Origin: an uncultured Azospirillum sp.
GTDB taxonomy: Bacteria; Pseudomonadota; Alphaproteobacteria; RF32; CAG-239
Reading direction: 5' to 3'
Length of the DNA stretch: 35,548 bases
Assembly: GCA_902489795.1 (NCBI GenBank)
Contig: CABUBU010000017.1
Coordinates: 1-35,548, forward strand
Below are positions 7,453 to 15,749 of this stretch, in pieces. Both the position numbers and the translations under genes were made by a program. Numbering within the stretch: the first letter of the stretch is position 1; every line of letters starts with the position of its first letter. The notes beneath the pieces are model-generated. The model saw only the letters and a program-made list of their open reading frames with translations. It was not told where the DNA came from and ran no database searches.

Positions 7453-9540
7453 TTATTGATCCAGAAACGAACGCAGCTTGCGCGAACGGCTCGGATGTTT
7501 GAGCTTGCGCAGAGCTTTTGCCTCAATCTGACGAATACGCTCGCGAGTGACGTTAAACTGCTGGCCGACTTCTTCCAACGTATGGTCGGTGTTCATACCG
7601 ATGCCGAAACGCATCCGCAAAACGCGCTCCTCGCGCGGTGTCAGCGAAGACAAAATCCGCGTGCAGGTTTCTTTCAGATTGGTATGAATCGCGGAATCAA
7701 GCGGCTGTAAAGCGCTCTCGTCGGGGATAAAATCGCCGAGGGAGGAATCTTCTTCGTCGCCGACGGGCGATTCCAGGCTGACCGGTTCCTTGGCAATCTT
7801 CATCACCTTGCGCACCTTCTCAAGCGGCATAGAAAGCCGTGCCGCCAGCTCTTCCGGTACCGGTTCCCGCCCCATTTCCGAAAGCATCTGCCTTGAGGTT
7901 CTCACCAGTTTGTTGATGGTTTCGATCATATGTACCGGAATGCGGATCGTCCGCGCCTGATCGGCAATCGAACGAGTAATCGCCTGACGAATCCACCAGG
8001 TGGCATAAGTCGAAAATTTGTAGCCGCGGCGATATTCGAATTTGTCAACCGCCTTCATCAGACCGATGTTGCCTTCCTGAATCAGGTCCAGAAACTGCAG
8101 CCCGCGGTTGGTATATTTTTTGGCAATCGAAATCACCAGCCGCAGGTTGGCCTCGATCATTTCCTTCTTGGCGCGCTCGGCTTCCCGTTCGCCCTTCTTG
8201 ATGGTATCAACCATTCGGCGGTATTCGGTAATCGGCAGTCCGCATTCCTGCGCCATACGGGCAACGCTGTCACGCAGTTCCAGCACTTCGGTGCCGTATT
8301 TGGTGACAAATTCCTGCCAGTGCTTGTCTTTTTTGTGCGAAACGTTTTCTACCCAGTTGGGATCAAGCTCCGACTTTTGATAAGCTTCCAAAAAATCTTC
8401 ACGCTTGATTTTGCATGCCAGAGCATAACGCAGCAGTTTTCCCTCCAGCCCCATCAGGCGTTTGTTAAGGTCGTTCAGCTGCTCCACCAACTGTTCAATC
8501 CGCACCGCGTTGAGGTGGATGGAACTCATCAGTTCGACCAGTTCCTTTTTAACCTGAACATATTTCTTTTCAACCGCCGTTTTGATGCTCTTGCCGGCCA
8601 GAATGGCCTCCACCCGCTGACTCTGGATTTTCTTCAAATCATCATAATAGCTGGAGATTTTGGTTAGAATTTCCAGCACCGGTTCCCACAGCGCCTCTTC
8701 CATGGCAGAAACGGAAGCGGAAGAATGACCGCCCACGCCGTCGCCGGCATCGTCCAGATGCTCGCCGCCGTCGGCAGGATCAACGTCGCTTTCACCGTCA
8801 ATGTCGGATGCGTCCTCGTCTTCGTCCGCACTGTCTTCGTCGTCAACGGCATCTTCCAGATCCATGTCGTCTTCCAAGTCCTCGTCAATATCGTCGAGAT
8901 TTTCCTTTTTTTCCAGCTCGGCTACCACTTTTTCCAGATTGTCGACCGGTGTGCTTTCCTCATCTTCATAAACGAGCGCTTCCGGATCGTCGCCGTACAT
9001 CATTTCCAGATCGACCACGTCGCGCAGCTGCATTTTGCCCGACAAAAGGTCATCTTTCCAGCCGGCGATGGCCTTAATTGTCATCGGGCTTTCACACAAG
9101 CCGTCGATCATAACCGTTTTACCGGCTTCAATCCGCTTGGCAATCGCAATTTCCCCTTCGCGGGAGAGCAGTTCGACCGATCCCATTTCTTTTAAATACA
9201 TACGGACGGGATCGTCGTAACGCCCCATTTCCTTTTCGTCGAAATTGCCGGTTTCCTCATAGTCTTCGTCTTCTTCGGCTTCTTCTTCCGGTTCAAAACT
9301 GTCCGCTTCCGATTCCGAGATGATGCTGATTCCCATATCGGAAATTGCCGACATGATGTCTTCAATCTGTTCGGAAGACTCTTTTTCCGACGGCAAAGCC
9401 TTGTTCAACTCTTCCACCGTAATATAGCCGCGGGTTTTTCCTTTTTCGACAATCCGTTTGATAGCACTGCCCAAACTGTCAATCAGCGGAGCATCCGCTG
9501 CGCCTGCTTCATAAAAGTCCTGATTTTCTGTGTCTGACAT
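7453..9540 (-). CDS. rpoD: RNA polymerase primary sigma factor RpoD (sigma-70)
   Basis: Housekeeping sigma factor. Region 1.1 covers about residues 15-80 (SAIKRIVEKGKTRGYITVEE). Region 1.2 follows (DDPVRMYLKEMGSVELLSRE). Regions 2.1-3.0 are residues 467-551, with NIGLMKAVDKFEYRRGYKFS, STYATWWIRQAITRS and the region 3.0 start IRIPVHMIETINK. Region 4 is residues 633-695, ending in the helix-turn-helix EEVGQQFNVTRERIRQIEAK. I chose ATG 9540, 13 codons inside the longest frame, because GGGAA sits 8 bases upstream and MSDTENQ gives a normal N-terminus. At 695 residues it is longer than E. coli RpoD (613), largely because of a strongly acidic insert in the non-conserved region (about residues 190-275). 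Confidence 0.98.
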   Translation of the reverse strand: MSDTENQDFYEAGAADAPLIDSLGSAIKRIVEKGKTRGYITVEELNKALPSEKESSEQIEDIMSAISDMGISIISESEADSFEPEEEAEEDEDYEETGNFDEKEMGRYDDPVRMYLKEMGSVELLSREGEIAIAKRIEAGKTVMIDGLCESPMTIKAIAGWKDDLLSGKMQLRDVVDLEMMYGDDPEALVYEDEESTPVDNLEKVVAELEKKENLDDIDEDLEDDMDLEDAVDDEDSADEDEDASDIDGESDVDPADGGEHLDDAGDGVGGHSSASVSAMEEALWEPVLEILTKISSYYDDLKKIQSQRVEAILAGKSIKTAVEKKYVQVKKELVELMSSIHLNAVRIEQLVEQLNDLNKRLMGLEGKLLRYALACKIKREDFLEAYQKSELDPNWVENVSHKKDKHWQEFVTKYGTEVLELRDSVARMAQECGLPITEYRRMVDTIKKGEREAERAKKEMIEANLRLVISIAKKYTNRGLQFLDLIQEGNIGLMKAVDKFEYRRGYKFSTYATWWIRQAITRSIADQARTIRIPVHMIETINKLVRTSRQMLSEMGREPVPEELAARLSMPLEKVRKVMKIAKEPVSLESPVGDEEDSSLGDFIPDESALQPLDSAIHTNLKETCTRILSSLTPREERVLRMRFGIGMNTDHTLEEVGQQFNVTRERIRQIEAKALRKLKHPSRSRKLRSFLDQ

Positions 9541-9605
9541 ATTTTTTCCCAAAAATCGATTTTCAGCCGGACGTTGCATCCGGCAAACAAGTTGCTAGCG
9601 GCTCT

Positions 9606-9634
9606 TTTTTAGAGTTTTATTGTCAATTTGTCAA
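9606..9634 (-). promoter_or_regulatory. Promoter in the dnaG-rpoD gap
   Basis: On the minus strand a perfect TTGACA (9629-9634) is followed after 17 bases by TAAAAA (9606-9611). It would give rpoD its own transcript with a leader of about 60 bases, in addition to read-through from dnaG. A second TTGACA overlaps at 9621-9626. Confidence 0.6.
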
Positions 9635-9709
9635 CAGTACTGTTTATAAATAATTAACCTTTTGCAAACGACAATACAACCAAAGTGAGTATACCGGCCG
9701 TTTTCTGCC

Positions 9710-11557
9710 CTAAAGCGAAGGGTCGGCCTGTTGTTCGGCCAAAAGGGTTTCCCGCTCTTTTTTCAGCATTTCGTAGCGCCGGTAAGTCTCGTCCGGGAAC
9801 GACTCGGCGGTTTCAATTTCCCGCAGGCATTCCTTAATCTCGTTTTCCAGCTGGCGAAGCTGCATCTCGAGGATCTTATTGTCAATGTCATGCCTGAGCT
9901 TGCGCAGATCCGGATTTTGCTGACGAAGCATCTTCACTTCCCACAGACGGTCGACATAACCGGAAGCTTCCTCTTCTTTCAGTGCCGCATACAATGCGCC
10001 GCTGTCCGCCGGTTCGTCCCGGTGGTAAACTTCCGCCATTTTTTCCAGCAGCAGCTTCAGACCGCCGTCCTTGATTTCAAACATGCCGGCTTTTTCTTCA
10101 TATTCCCCGATCAGGCACGGATAACAGAACATCGCCGCGGCAATAAACTTGCCGACCAGTTCGTCCAGCGTAATCCTCACCGGCTGCGGCCGGGCAACCG
10201 CCTTTGCCGTTTTGTCGTTTTTCCTGCGTCCGACCCCGTCGGCGCTTCGCCGGTAATCGGTGTTTCTTTCCGTCCGTTCTTCCCGCGCCGGCCGGCGAAA
10301 ACGCTCATAAATCCGGTTTTTCATGTCCTGCAGATAGTAACCGCGCACTTTTTCGTCGGCAATCTTCGCCGCTTCCTCCAGCAGCGTTTTCTCAAACAGA
10401 GCCTTTTGTTCCGGCGTGTCGGCGGCAACCGCCTCAACATTCTTGCGCCACAAGAGGTCGGCAAGCGGCACCGTGTTTTCCAGCGCTTTTTCATATTCGT
10501 CGGCGCCTTTGGCTTTCAAAAATTCGTCGGGATCCATGCCGTCGGGCAGAAAAACGTATTTCAGCGAATAGCCGGCTTTCAAAATCGGCAGCGCCCGGTC
10601 AATCGAACGGATGGCGGCATGGATGCCGGCATTATCGCCGTCAAAACACAGCGTCGGCTCCGGACAGATCTTCCAGGCTTCCGCTATCTGCTCTTCCGTC
10701 AGGGCGGTGCCGAGCGGCGCTACTGCATAGTCAAAGCCGTATTTAGCCTGGGCAATCACATCCATGTAACCTTCGCAGACGACTATCCGCCTTTTTTCAA
10801 ACGCCTTATCGCGGGCATAATTCAAATTGTACAATACCCGGCGTTTGTTGAAAACCGGCGTGTCCGGCGAGTTCAGATACTTCGGCTGGCCGTCGCCCAT
10901 TATCCGGCCGCCGAAAGCGATCACCCGGCCCCGCTTGTCCATGATCGGAATGATCACCCGGTCGCGGAAAAAATCGTACAGCTTGCCGTTTTTCTCCGAC
11001 AGCACCGCCAGTCCCAGCTCGATCATGTCGCTTTCGCTCACGTTTTTTGACGCCAGCCAGGCCTTGAGTCCGTTGTTGTCGGGCGCGTAACCGAGCCGGA
11101 ACTTTTTGATGATGTTTTCGTCAAAGCCGCGCCGCGCCAGATAGGCCATTGCCTCCCGCCCGGCGGTCAGGCGCAGGTTTTTCTCAAAATAGGCGGCCGC
11201 CAGTTCGGTAATTTCATACCAGGAACTGCGTTTTTGCGCCTCTTCCGGACTTTCTTTGTGAATTTGCGGCACCCGGAGGCCGGCTTTGTTAGCCAGTTTG
11301 GTCACCGCGTCCATAAACGGCAGGCCGTTGGCCTCCATCTCAAACTTGATGATGTCGCCGTGCGCCCCACAGCCGAAACAATGGTAAAAGCCTTTGGCCT
11401 CGTTGACCGTAAAAGACGGCGTCTTCTCGTTGTGAAACGGGCAAAGTCCCATATATTCGCGGCCTTTGCGCACCAGTTTGACTTTGGCGCCGACAACTTC
11501 GGCCACAGAAACCCGCGCGCGCAGTTCGTCAAGAAATTTCTGAAAGTCGGTTTCCAT
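9710..11557 (-). CDS. dnaG: DNA primase DnaG
   Basis: Makes RNA primers for replication together with the DnaB helicase. The CHC2 zinc site is C39, H42, C60, C63 (GLCPFHNEKTPSF, then YHCFGCGAHGD). The catalytic TOPRIM domain shows the glutamate of VVCEGYMDVIAQ (E262) and the acidic pair in CFDGDNAG (D306, D308). The RNA-polymerase-like basic segment FGGRIMGDGQPKYLNSP precedes it. The C-terminal region (about 450-615) is the helicase-interaction domain and is charged and helical. The length of 615 residues is normal. The ATG at 11557 follows yqeY by 17 bases with a weak ribosome site, so translational coupling with yqeY is likely. Confidence 0.97.
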   Translation of the reverse strand: METDFQKFLDELRARVSVAEVVGAKVKLVRKGREYMGLCPFHNEKTPSFTVNEAKGFYHCFGCGAHGDIIKFEMEANGLPFMDAVTKLANKAGLRVPQIHKESPEEAQKRSSWYEITELAAAYFEKNLRLTAGREAMAYLARRGFDENIIKKFRLGYAPDNNGLKAWLASKNVSESDMIELGLAVLSEKNGKLYDFFRDRVIIPIMDKRGRVIAFGGRIMGDGQPKYLNSPDTPVFNKRRVLYNLNYARDKAFEKRRIVVCEGYMDVIAQAKYGFDYAVAPLGTALTEEQIAEAWKICPEPTLCFDGDNAGIHAAIRSIDRALPILKAGYSLKYVFLPDGMDPDEFLKAKGADEYEKALENTVPLADLLWRKNVEAVAADTPEQKALFEKTLLEEAAKIADEKVRGYYLQDMKNRIYERFRRPAREERTERNTDYRRSADGVGRRKNDKTAKAVARPQPVRITLDELVGKFIAAAMFCYPCLIGEYEEKAGMFEIKDGGLKLLLEKMAEVYHRDEPADSGALYAALKEEEASGYVDRLWEVKMLRQQNPDLRKLRHDIDNKILEMQLRQLENEIKECLREIETAESFPDETYRRYEMLKKERETLLAEQQADPSL

Positions 11558-11574
11558 TCACTTTTTAGCTCAAC

Positions 11575-12027
11575 TTAACTCAGCATTGCCTTGATTTTGC
11601 CGGAAACCGCGCCGAAATCCATCTGCCCGGCATATTTTTCCTTTAAGGCACCCATCACTTTTCCCATGTCCTTCATCGAGGCGGCGCCGGTTTCGACAAT
11701 TGCTGCGCGGACGGCTTCTTCGACTTCGGACTCGCTCATCTGTTTGGGCAAAAATCCCTGAATTACGGAAATTTCCGCTTCCTCTTTCGCCGCCAGCTCT
11801 TCACGGCCGCCGTCACGGTACATTTTAGCGGATTCCTGACGCTGTTTGATCATCGTCTGCATCATCGACAGGAGATCAGCATCGCTTGCGCATTCTTTTC
11901 CCTTGCCGCGGGCGTCAACGTCTTTTTCCTTAACCCCGGCCAAAATCATCCGTACCGTACTCAGGCGTTCGACCTCATGATTTTTCATCGCCTCTTTAAT
12001 CGCGTTCTGAATGTCTTCTCTTAACAT
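11575..12027 (-). CDS. yqeY: GatB/YqeY domain protein
   Basis: A 150-residue stand-alone YqeY protein, related to the tail domain of the GatB amidotransferase subunit, which binds tRNA; its own role is not established. Signature stretches are STVRMILAGVKEKDVDAR, EISVIQGFLPKQMSE and MKDMGKVMGALKEKYAG. I chose ATG 12027 because AAGGAG lies 6 bases upstream; an upstream extension of the frame would run through a terminator. In alphaproteobacteria this gene typically precedes dnaG and rpoD, exactly as here. Confidence 0.95.
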   Translation of the reverse strand: MLREDIQNAIKEAMKNHEVERLSTVRMILAGVKEKDVDARGKGKECASDADLLSMMQTMIKQRQESAKMYRDGGREELAAKEEAEISVIQGFLPKQMSESEVEEAVRAAIVETGAASMKDMGKVMGALKEKYAGQMDFGAVSGKIKAMLS

Positions 12028-12060
12028 GTTTTTCTCCTTATATTGCGTTTTGTTATAAAA

Positions 12061-12087
12061 ACTATAACGGTTGCCGGCAAAATGCAA
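12061..12087 (-). promoter_or_regulatory. Possible promoter of yqeY-dnaG-rpoD
   Basis: On the minus strand TTGCAT (12082-12087) and a good -10, TATAGT (12061-12066), with a short 15-base spacer. It lies after the terminator at 12163-12199 and about 30 bases before the yqeY start, where a promoter is needed. Confidence 0.35.
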
Positions 12088-12162
12088 GACAAACATCACG
12101 TTTGAAAAAAAAAGCCGTTTTCGCCGACCGGCAGCCCTGCCCGGCCGAAGGCCTTCCGGTTG

Positions 12163-12199
12163 CAAAAAAAAACGGCATCTTTGTAAAGATGCCGTTTTT
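12163..12199. terminator. Strong bidirectional intrinsic terminator
   Basis: A perfect 12-bp stem, AACGGCATCTTT (12171-12182) with AAAGATGCCGTT (12185-12196), two-base loop. It has a run of A on the left (T-run on the minus transcript) and T5 on the right. On the minus strand it ends the small membrane-protein gene at 12227. A second GC-rich stem with a T9 tail on the minus strand (about 12110-12150) follows it. Confidence 0.85.
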
Positions 12200-12226
12200 C
12201 TGTCTTGTCCGCAATTGCTTGCGAAC

Positions 12227-12493
12227 TTAATTTTTTTCCATCTTTTGCTCAAACAATTCGACGGCCGTCATCAGCAGCGCCAGCAAAAAGACCAAAACTT
12301 TTTCGCCTGCCCATACCGCAAACGGAAGAGCATACAAAAAAACAATCTCCTGCCAGAAAAAAGAAACTTCGCTGCAACATGCCCACACCGTAAAAACAAC
12401 GGCACAGACTTCGCAGACGACGGCAAACAGGCGAAAATCGCTTTCCGTTACCCATGCCATCGCGTTTTTGATCATTTTCTCAATCTTTTTCAT
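12227..12493 (-). CDS. Small two-helix membrane protein, unknown
   Basis: An 88-residue protein with two clear hydrophobic segments (about residues 22-40 and 52-78) between charged ends (MKKIEKMIK and ELFEQKMEKN). I recognise no family. It is supported as a gene by a consensus promoter at 12599-12627 and a strong terminator directly after its stop. The Shine-Dalgarno is not visible, which keeps the confidence moderate. It is separated from the DUF4105 gene by a promoter, so it is probably a single-gene unit. Confidence 0.6.
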   Translation of the reverse strand: MKKIEKMIKNAMAWVTESDFRLFAVVCEVCAVVFTVWACCSEVSFFWQEIVFLYALPFAVWAGEKVLVFLLALLMTAVELFEQKMEKN

Positions 12494-12598
12494 ATGTTAT
12501 AGATTTTAATTAAACAAAAGAAAAAACATTTTCGCTGTTTGAAGACGGTGCAATAATATCAACAACGCATAAAGCAAAATAATTTTTTCAACATCCGC

Positions 12599-12627
12599 AT
12601 TATAGTCGTTTTTTTGTCACTACGCAA
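12599..12627 (-). promoter_or_regulatory. Consensus sigma-70 promoter of the small membrane-protein gene
   Basis: On the minus strand TTGCGT (12622-12627), 17 bases, perfect TATAAT (12599-12604). The leader to the ATG at 12493 would be about 100 bases, long enough to carry a regulatory structure or a small RNA. Confidence 0.65.
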
Positions 12628-12644
12628 GCTTTTTCGACAAAAGT

Positions 12645-14468
12645 TCAGAAATAATAACGAACGGAAACGGAAAATTCTTCATCGTTGTCTTTCCCTGCGT
12701 TATCGTCAAAGAGATATTCCGCCGCCAGCAACCAGTTTTTCGCCAGCGGCATTCCCGCCTCCGCCCGATACCGGATCCGCTCGGCAAAAGAGGACGAAGA
12801 AAAGCTTTTTTTCGCTTCCGCCAACAGTTTCAAACGGTCAAAACCGGCAAACAGACCCACCGTCAGCTCTATTGCCGCATACTGATTGCGCGGCAGAAAA
12901 CCGCCGTATCCGCCGGCAGCCCCGGCCAACGCGTAGAAATACAGATTGTCTGCGGCAGCAACCGTTTTGCCGGCACTGACGCTGCCGTTCAGCACATATC
13001 CTTCACGGCCGGTTGCGGGATCTTCCTCCCGCGCGAGAGTAAGGGAAACGGTAAAAGACAACGGAGAAAACAGTTCGTCCGCCGGCGACAGCGACCGGAT
13101 ACCGAGAACGTCCAGCCGGTTTAAAACCGTTTTGTCCGTACGATCGTAACGACGAAGCCTCAGGTTCAGAAAATTAATTTCGGCTCCGGGCAACAGCCCG
13201 AAATCGTCGTCTTCAAGCGAATGATATGCCGGGCGAAACGCAAATTCCTGAAAAGCGCTGCCGTTCCTGCTTCCCGCGCCGACCGAAACCCGCATTGACT
13301 CATGGGCGGCAAGCGGCGTCCTGCCGACCGGCTTTTCTTCTTTTGCACCGGCCGGTATCTGCAACCGGCTGCGGGCAGACAACAGGGCAAAACTGCGGCG
13401 TCGGTACTCCGCCAGTTCTATGTCCTCCGCCACGTACAAATACTGCACATACTGATAAGCCGTTTCCAGCACCTCCGCCCGTTCTTTTTCCGGCAGATCG
13501 GACACCGCCGCCGTTTTTCCTTCCGCCGCCGGCAGCAGAGCCTGTCTTTGTGCCGCCGTCATCCGGCGGGCCTGAAAAACGATCCGCGCCCGTCTTGACG
13601 GCCGGTAGCTGACGCCCTTGACCAATCCCGGCGAACGATAGACCGCCTTGGCCGTGTCCAGGGGGATTGCATGCAGCGGAAAACGCGCCGCCAGCCCGGC
13701 TTCCGGCCGCACCGCATCCAAAACTTCAAGCGGCATGTACGAACAGTTTTTGGTAAAGAAATAATAACGGGTCCGGGTATGGCCGACTTCCCACAAATGC
13801 GCCACCAGCATTTCCAGTTCGGCCGGAGAAAAATTCAGCTTCATTTCCCAAATGTCCCGGTTCTCGATGTTGTTGTACATGTTGATGACGTCATAATACG
13901 GCTTGACCGTCCAGCCGCCGTAATAACCGCCGGCAAGCCCCCTTACGGCATATAACAGACTGCCTTCCGCCCCTTTCGTAAAAGCGCCGTAACTGACGCC
14001 GTGGGCCAGAAGCTGAGTGCCTTTGCGCGCCGTGTCAATTCTGAGCAGCGTATGGCCGAACAGGGAAGACGGATTGTTCATGTAAGCGTCGGTAAACAAA
14101 AGCGTGGCGCCGGCCGGGCGCAAATCTTTTTTAAACTGCTCAAAATCTTCGCATTTTACGTCAACTTTGCTGACTATTCCTTTGTTTTTAAAAAATATGT
14201 ATCTTGCGGGGAAACGGCAGATCTCGTCTTTGTCACTCCCCTGGGCAAACAGGCGAGCGGTTGCCTCCAGCTCCGCCGCAGGGTCCGTTCGTCCGTTTTC
14301 CGCCAGATAAAAATCCTCGCTGTCAATGGTGCCGCGATAGCCGGAAAAAACACCCGGACGGTAATGGACGAGCGCCAGCCATTGAGGATCTTCCGCCAAC
14401 CGGATATCATCAGCGGCTGCGGCGGAAGCGCCGCACAAAAGCAAAAGAGTGAACAGAAGAAATTTCAT
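12645..14468 (-). CDS. DUF4105 (Lnb N-terminal periplasmic domain) envelope protein
   Basis: A 607-residue exported protein. Residues 1-19 form a signal peptide (FLLFTLLLLCGASAAAA). The DUF4105/Lnb periplasmic domain follows, with NPSSLFGHTLLRID, GVSYGAFTKGAEGSLLYAVR, GGYYGGWTVKPYYDVINMY and FFTKNCSYMPLEVL; the conserved His, Tyr and Cys in these blocks suggest a papain/NlpC-like fold, but no activity is proven. The last third alternates hydrophobic and polar residues and ends in VSVRYYF, the terminal phenylalanine pattern of outer-membrane beta-barrels. So a periplasmic catalytic-type domain joined to an outer-membrane barrel is likely. It lies 53 bases after the DUF3015 gene. No good Shine-Dalgarno is seen, so coupling is possible. 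Confidence 0.85.
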   Translation of the reverse strand: MKFLLFTLLLLCGASAAAADDIRLAEDPQWLALVHYRPGVFSGYRGTIDSEDFYLAENGRTDPAAELEATARLFAQGSDKDEICRFPARYIFFKNKGIVSKVDVKCEDFEQFKKDLRPAGATLLFTDAYMNNPSSLFGHTLLRIDTARKGTQLLAHGVSYGAFTKGAEGSLLYAVRGLAGGYYGGWTVKPYYDVINMYNNIENRDIWEMKLNFSPAELEMLVAHLWEVGHTRTRYYFFTKNCSYMPLEVLDAVRPEAGLAARFPLHAIPLDTAKAVYRSPGLVKGVSYRPSRRARIVFQARRMTAAQRQALLPAAEGKTAAVSDLPEKERAEVLETAYQYVQYLYVAEDIELAEYRRRSFALLSARSRLQIPAGAKEEKPVGRTPLAAHESMRVSVGAGSRNGSAFQEFAFRPAYHSLEDDDFGLLPGAEINFLNLRLRRYDRTDKTVLNRLDVLGIRSLSPADELFSPLSFTVSLTLAREEDPATGREGYVLNGSVSAGKTVAAADNLYFYALAGAAGGYGGFLPRNQYAAIELTVGLFAGFDRLKLLAEAKKSFSSSSFAERIRYRAEAGMPLAKNWLLAAEYLFDDNAGKDNDEEFSVSVRYYF

Positions 14469-14481
14469 GGGCGGGCATCAA

Positions 14482-14512
14482 GGCGGTTCCGACCGTCCGC
14501 GCGGAAACCGCC
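14482..14512. repeat. Intercistronic stem-loop between the DUF3015 and DUF4105 genes
   Basis: GGCGGTTCCG (14482-14491) pairs with CGGAAACCGCC (14502-14512), one base bulged, loop of 10. It occupies most of the 53-base gap just before the DUF4105 start, without a T-run. It may stabilise the upstream message or limit translation of the downstream gene. Confidence 0.55.
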
Positions 14513-14521
14513 GGCAGCGGA

Positions 14522-14974
14522 TCAGGCTTTGACGACTTCAAAAATCTTCCCGGTGACATAAACGGCGTCAACGTTGCCGTCGGGAAAGATGCGGGCAAAA
14601 TTCTGCCGCGATTTTTCGGCAAACGTCCGTTTGTCCATATTCAGCATGCCGGCAAGCGTGTCCAGCGTTTCCCCCTCGCCGCGGGCAGCGTCAAGGGCAT
14701 ATTGTTCCATATTGTTTTCGATAAAGCGAAGAACCATTTTCTGCGTTCCGCCGGTGACCCGTCCGTCGGGATCGCAGCCGGAAGTGCCGAAAGTGATGCC
14801 GAACGTCTGGCTGCCGGTGGAAGTGTTGGTGGTAACCGCCAAAATCTGCGCTTCGGGTCCCGAAACGCCGCGCCAGGCCATGGAACCGAGCCCGCAGCCG
14901 GTGCTGTCTATCGCCTGCGCATCGGCTGCAACAAAAGTCAGAACGGCTGCCGCCAGCATATAAGTCTTTTTCAT
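14522..14974 (-). CDS. DUF3015 family exported protein
   Basis: A 150-residue protein with a signal peptide (KTYMLAAAVLTFVAADAQA, residues 3-21). The mature part starts with the DUF3015 block STGCGLGSMAWRG and has TTNTSTGSQTFGITFGTSGC; the two cysteines (about 27 and 67) are placed for a disulfide. The family is periplasmic or lipid-associated and functionally uncharacterised. From what I know of proteobacterial genomes it is often encoded beside DUF4105 genes, as here, which points to a joint envelope role. GGAGA precedes the ATG at 14974 by 7 bases. Confidence 0.88.
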   Translation of the reverse strand: MKKTYMLAAAVLTFVAADAQAIDSTGCGLGSMAWRGVSGPEAQILAVTTNTSTGSQTFGITFGTSGCDPDGRVTGGTQKMVLRFIENNMEQYALDAARGEGETLDTLAGMLNMDKRTFAEKSRQNFARIFPDGNVDAVYVTGKIFEVVKA

Positions 14975-15009
14975 CGTCAGTTCTCCGGAAAAGTCAAAAT
15001 TACCGTCTT

Positions 15010-15018
15010 ATTATATCA
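15010..15018 (-). promoter_or_regulatory. Extended -10 promoter of the DUF3015-DUF4105 operon
   Basis: On the minus strand TGATATAAT is a perfect extended -10 element. No good -35 is visible, as is common for this class. The leader would be about 28 bases. Confidence 0.5.
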
Positions 15019-15069
15019 TATGCTCAAACCGTGTATAGTGAAAAAACGCTTATTCACCGCAAAATTTGC

Positions 15070-15098
15070 TTGCCAAATTCTTTTCCCGGTGTTATATT
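15070..15098 (+). promoter_or_regulatory. Promoter of greA
   Basis: TTGCCA (15070-15075), 17-base spacer, TATATT (15093-15098). The leader to the greA ATG is about 80 bases. Confidence 0.6.
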
Positions 15099-15187
15099 TC
15101 TCTTCATCAACTTACAAAAGCAATGGCTGTGAAAGGAGAATCTTTTCGCAGTCAAATTTTTTAATTTTTAGCATAGAGGTGAGAAAA

Positions 15188-15658
15188 ATGGATAAGTTCC
15201 CTTTGACCAAGGAAGGGTTCACTGCACTTGAGCAGGAACTGAAGAATTTGAAAGGCGTCGAACGCCCCAACATCATTGCCGCGATTGCCGAAGCCCGTTC
15301 GCACGGCGACCTTTCGGAAAACGCGGAATATTCGGCCGCCAAGGAAAAGCAGAGCTTTATCGAAGGGCGCATTCAGGAACTGGAAGCGGTTATCAGCCGC
15401 GCTCAGGTTATTGATCCCAGCCTCAACAAAGGCGACATCGTCCGCTTCGGCGCCGTGGTTCTGGTGGTTGACGAAGACACCGACAAGGAAAGCAAATACC
15501 AGATCGTCGGCGACTACGAGGCCGACATTGAAAAAAACAAGATTTCCCTTTCCTCGCCGCTGGCCAAGGCGCTGATCGGCAAAGAAGTGGGCGACGTAGC
15601 GGAATATACGGCGCCGGGCGGAAAGAAGTCTTTTGAAATTCTTGAGGTCATTTACTGA
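15188..15658 (+). CDS. greA: Transcription elongation factor GreA
   Basis: GreA stimulates RNA cleavage by backtracked RNA polymerase. The 156 residues match the family (about 158). The N-terminal coiled coil (about residues 1-75) has PNIIAAIAEARSHGDLSENA at its tip, including the D and E that reach the polymerase active site, and AEYSAAKEKQSFIEGRIQEL. The C-terminal FKBP-like domain ends with IGKEVGDVAEYTAPGG. ATG 15188 is chosen over longer readings because GAGGTGAGA lies just upstream and it starts at the canonical MDKFPLTKEG. Frame intact. Confidence 0.97.
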   Translation: MDKFPLTKEGFTALEQELKNLKGVERPNIIAAIAEARSHGDLSENAEYSAAKEKQSFIEGRIQELEAVISRAQVIDPSLNKGDIVRFGAVVLVVDEDTDKESKYQIVGDYEADIEKNKISLSSPLAKALIGKEVGDVAEYTAPGGKKSFEILEVIY

Positions 15659-15692
15659 TCCTCTTTAAAATCTTTTTACCGCGCATAAATAT

Positions 15693-15727
15693 AAAACCGG
15701 ACTTTTTGAAAAGTCCGGTTTTGTTTT
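15693..15727 (+). terminator. Intrinsic terminator of greA
   Basis: A perfect 14-bp stem, AAAACCGGACTTTT (15693-15706) with AAAAGTCCGGTTTT (15709-15722), two-base loop, then GTTTT. It sits between greA and the microprotein gene. Confidence 0.85.
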
Positions 15728-15749
15728 ATCGCTTGCAGGAGGTTTATCC

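Noticed and set aside
12028..12252. N-terminal extension of YqeY by 75 residues
   Set aside because: It would read through a strong terminator and the promoter region; the AAGGAG-preceded ATG at 12027 gives a standard-length YqeY.
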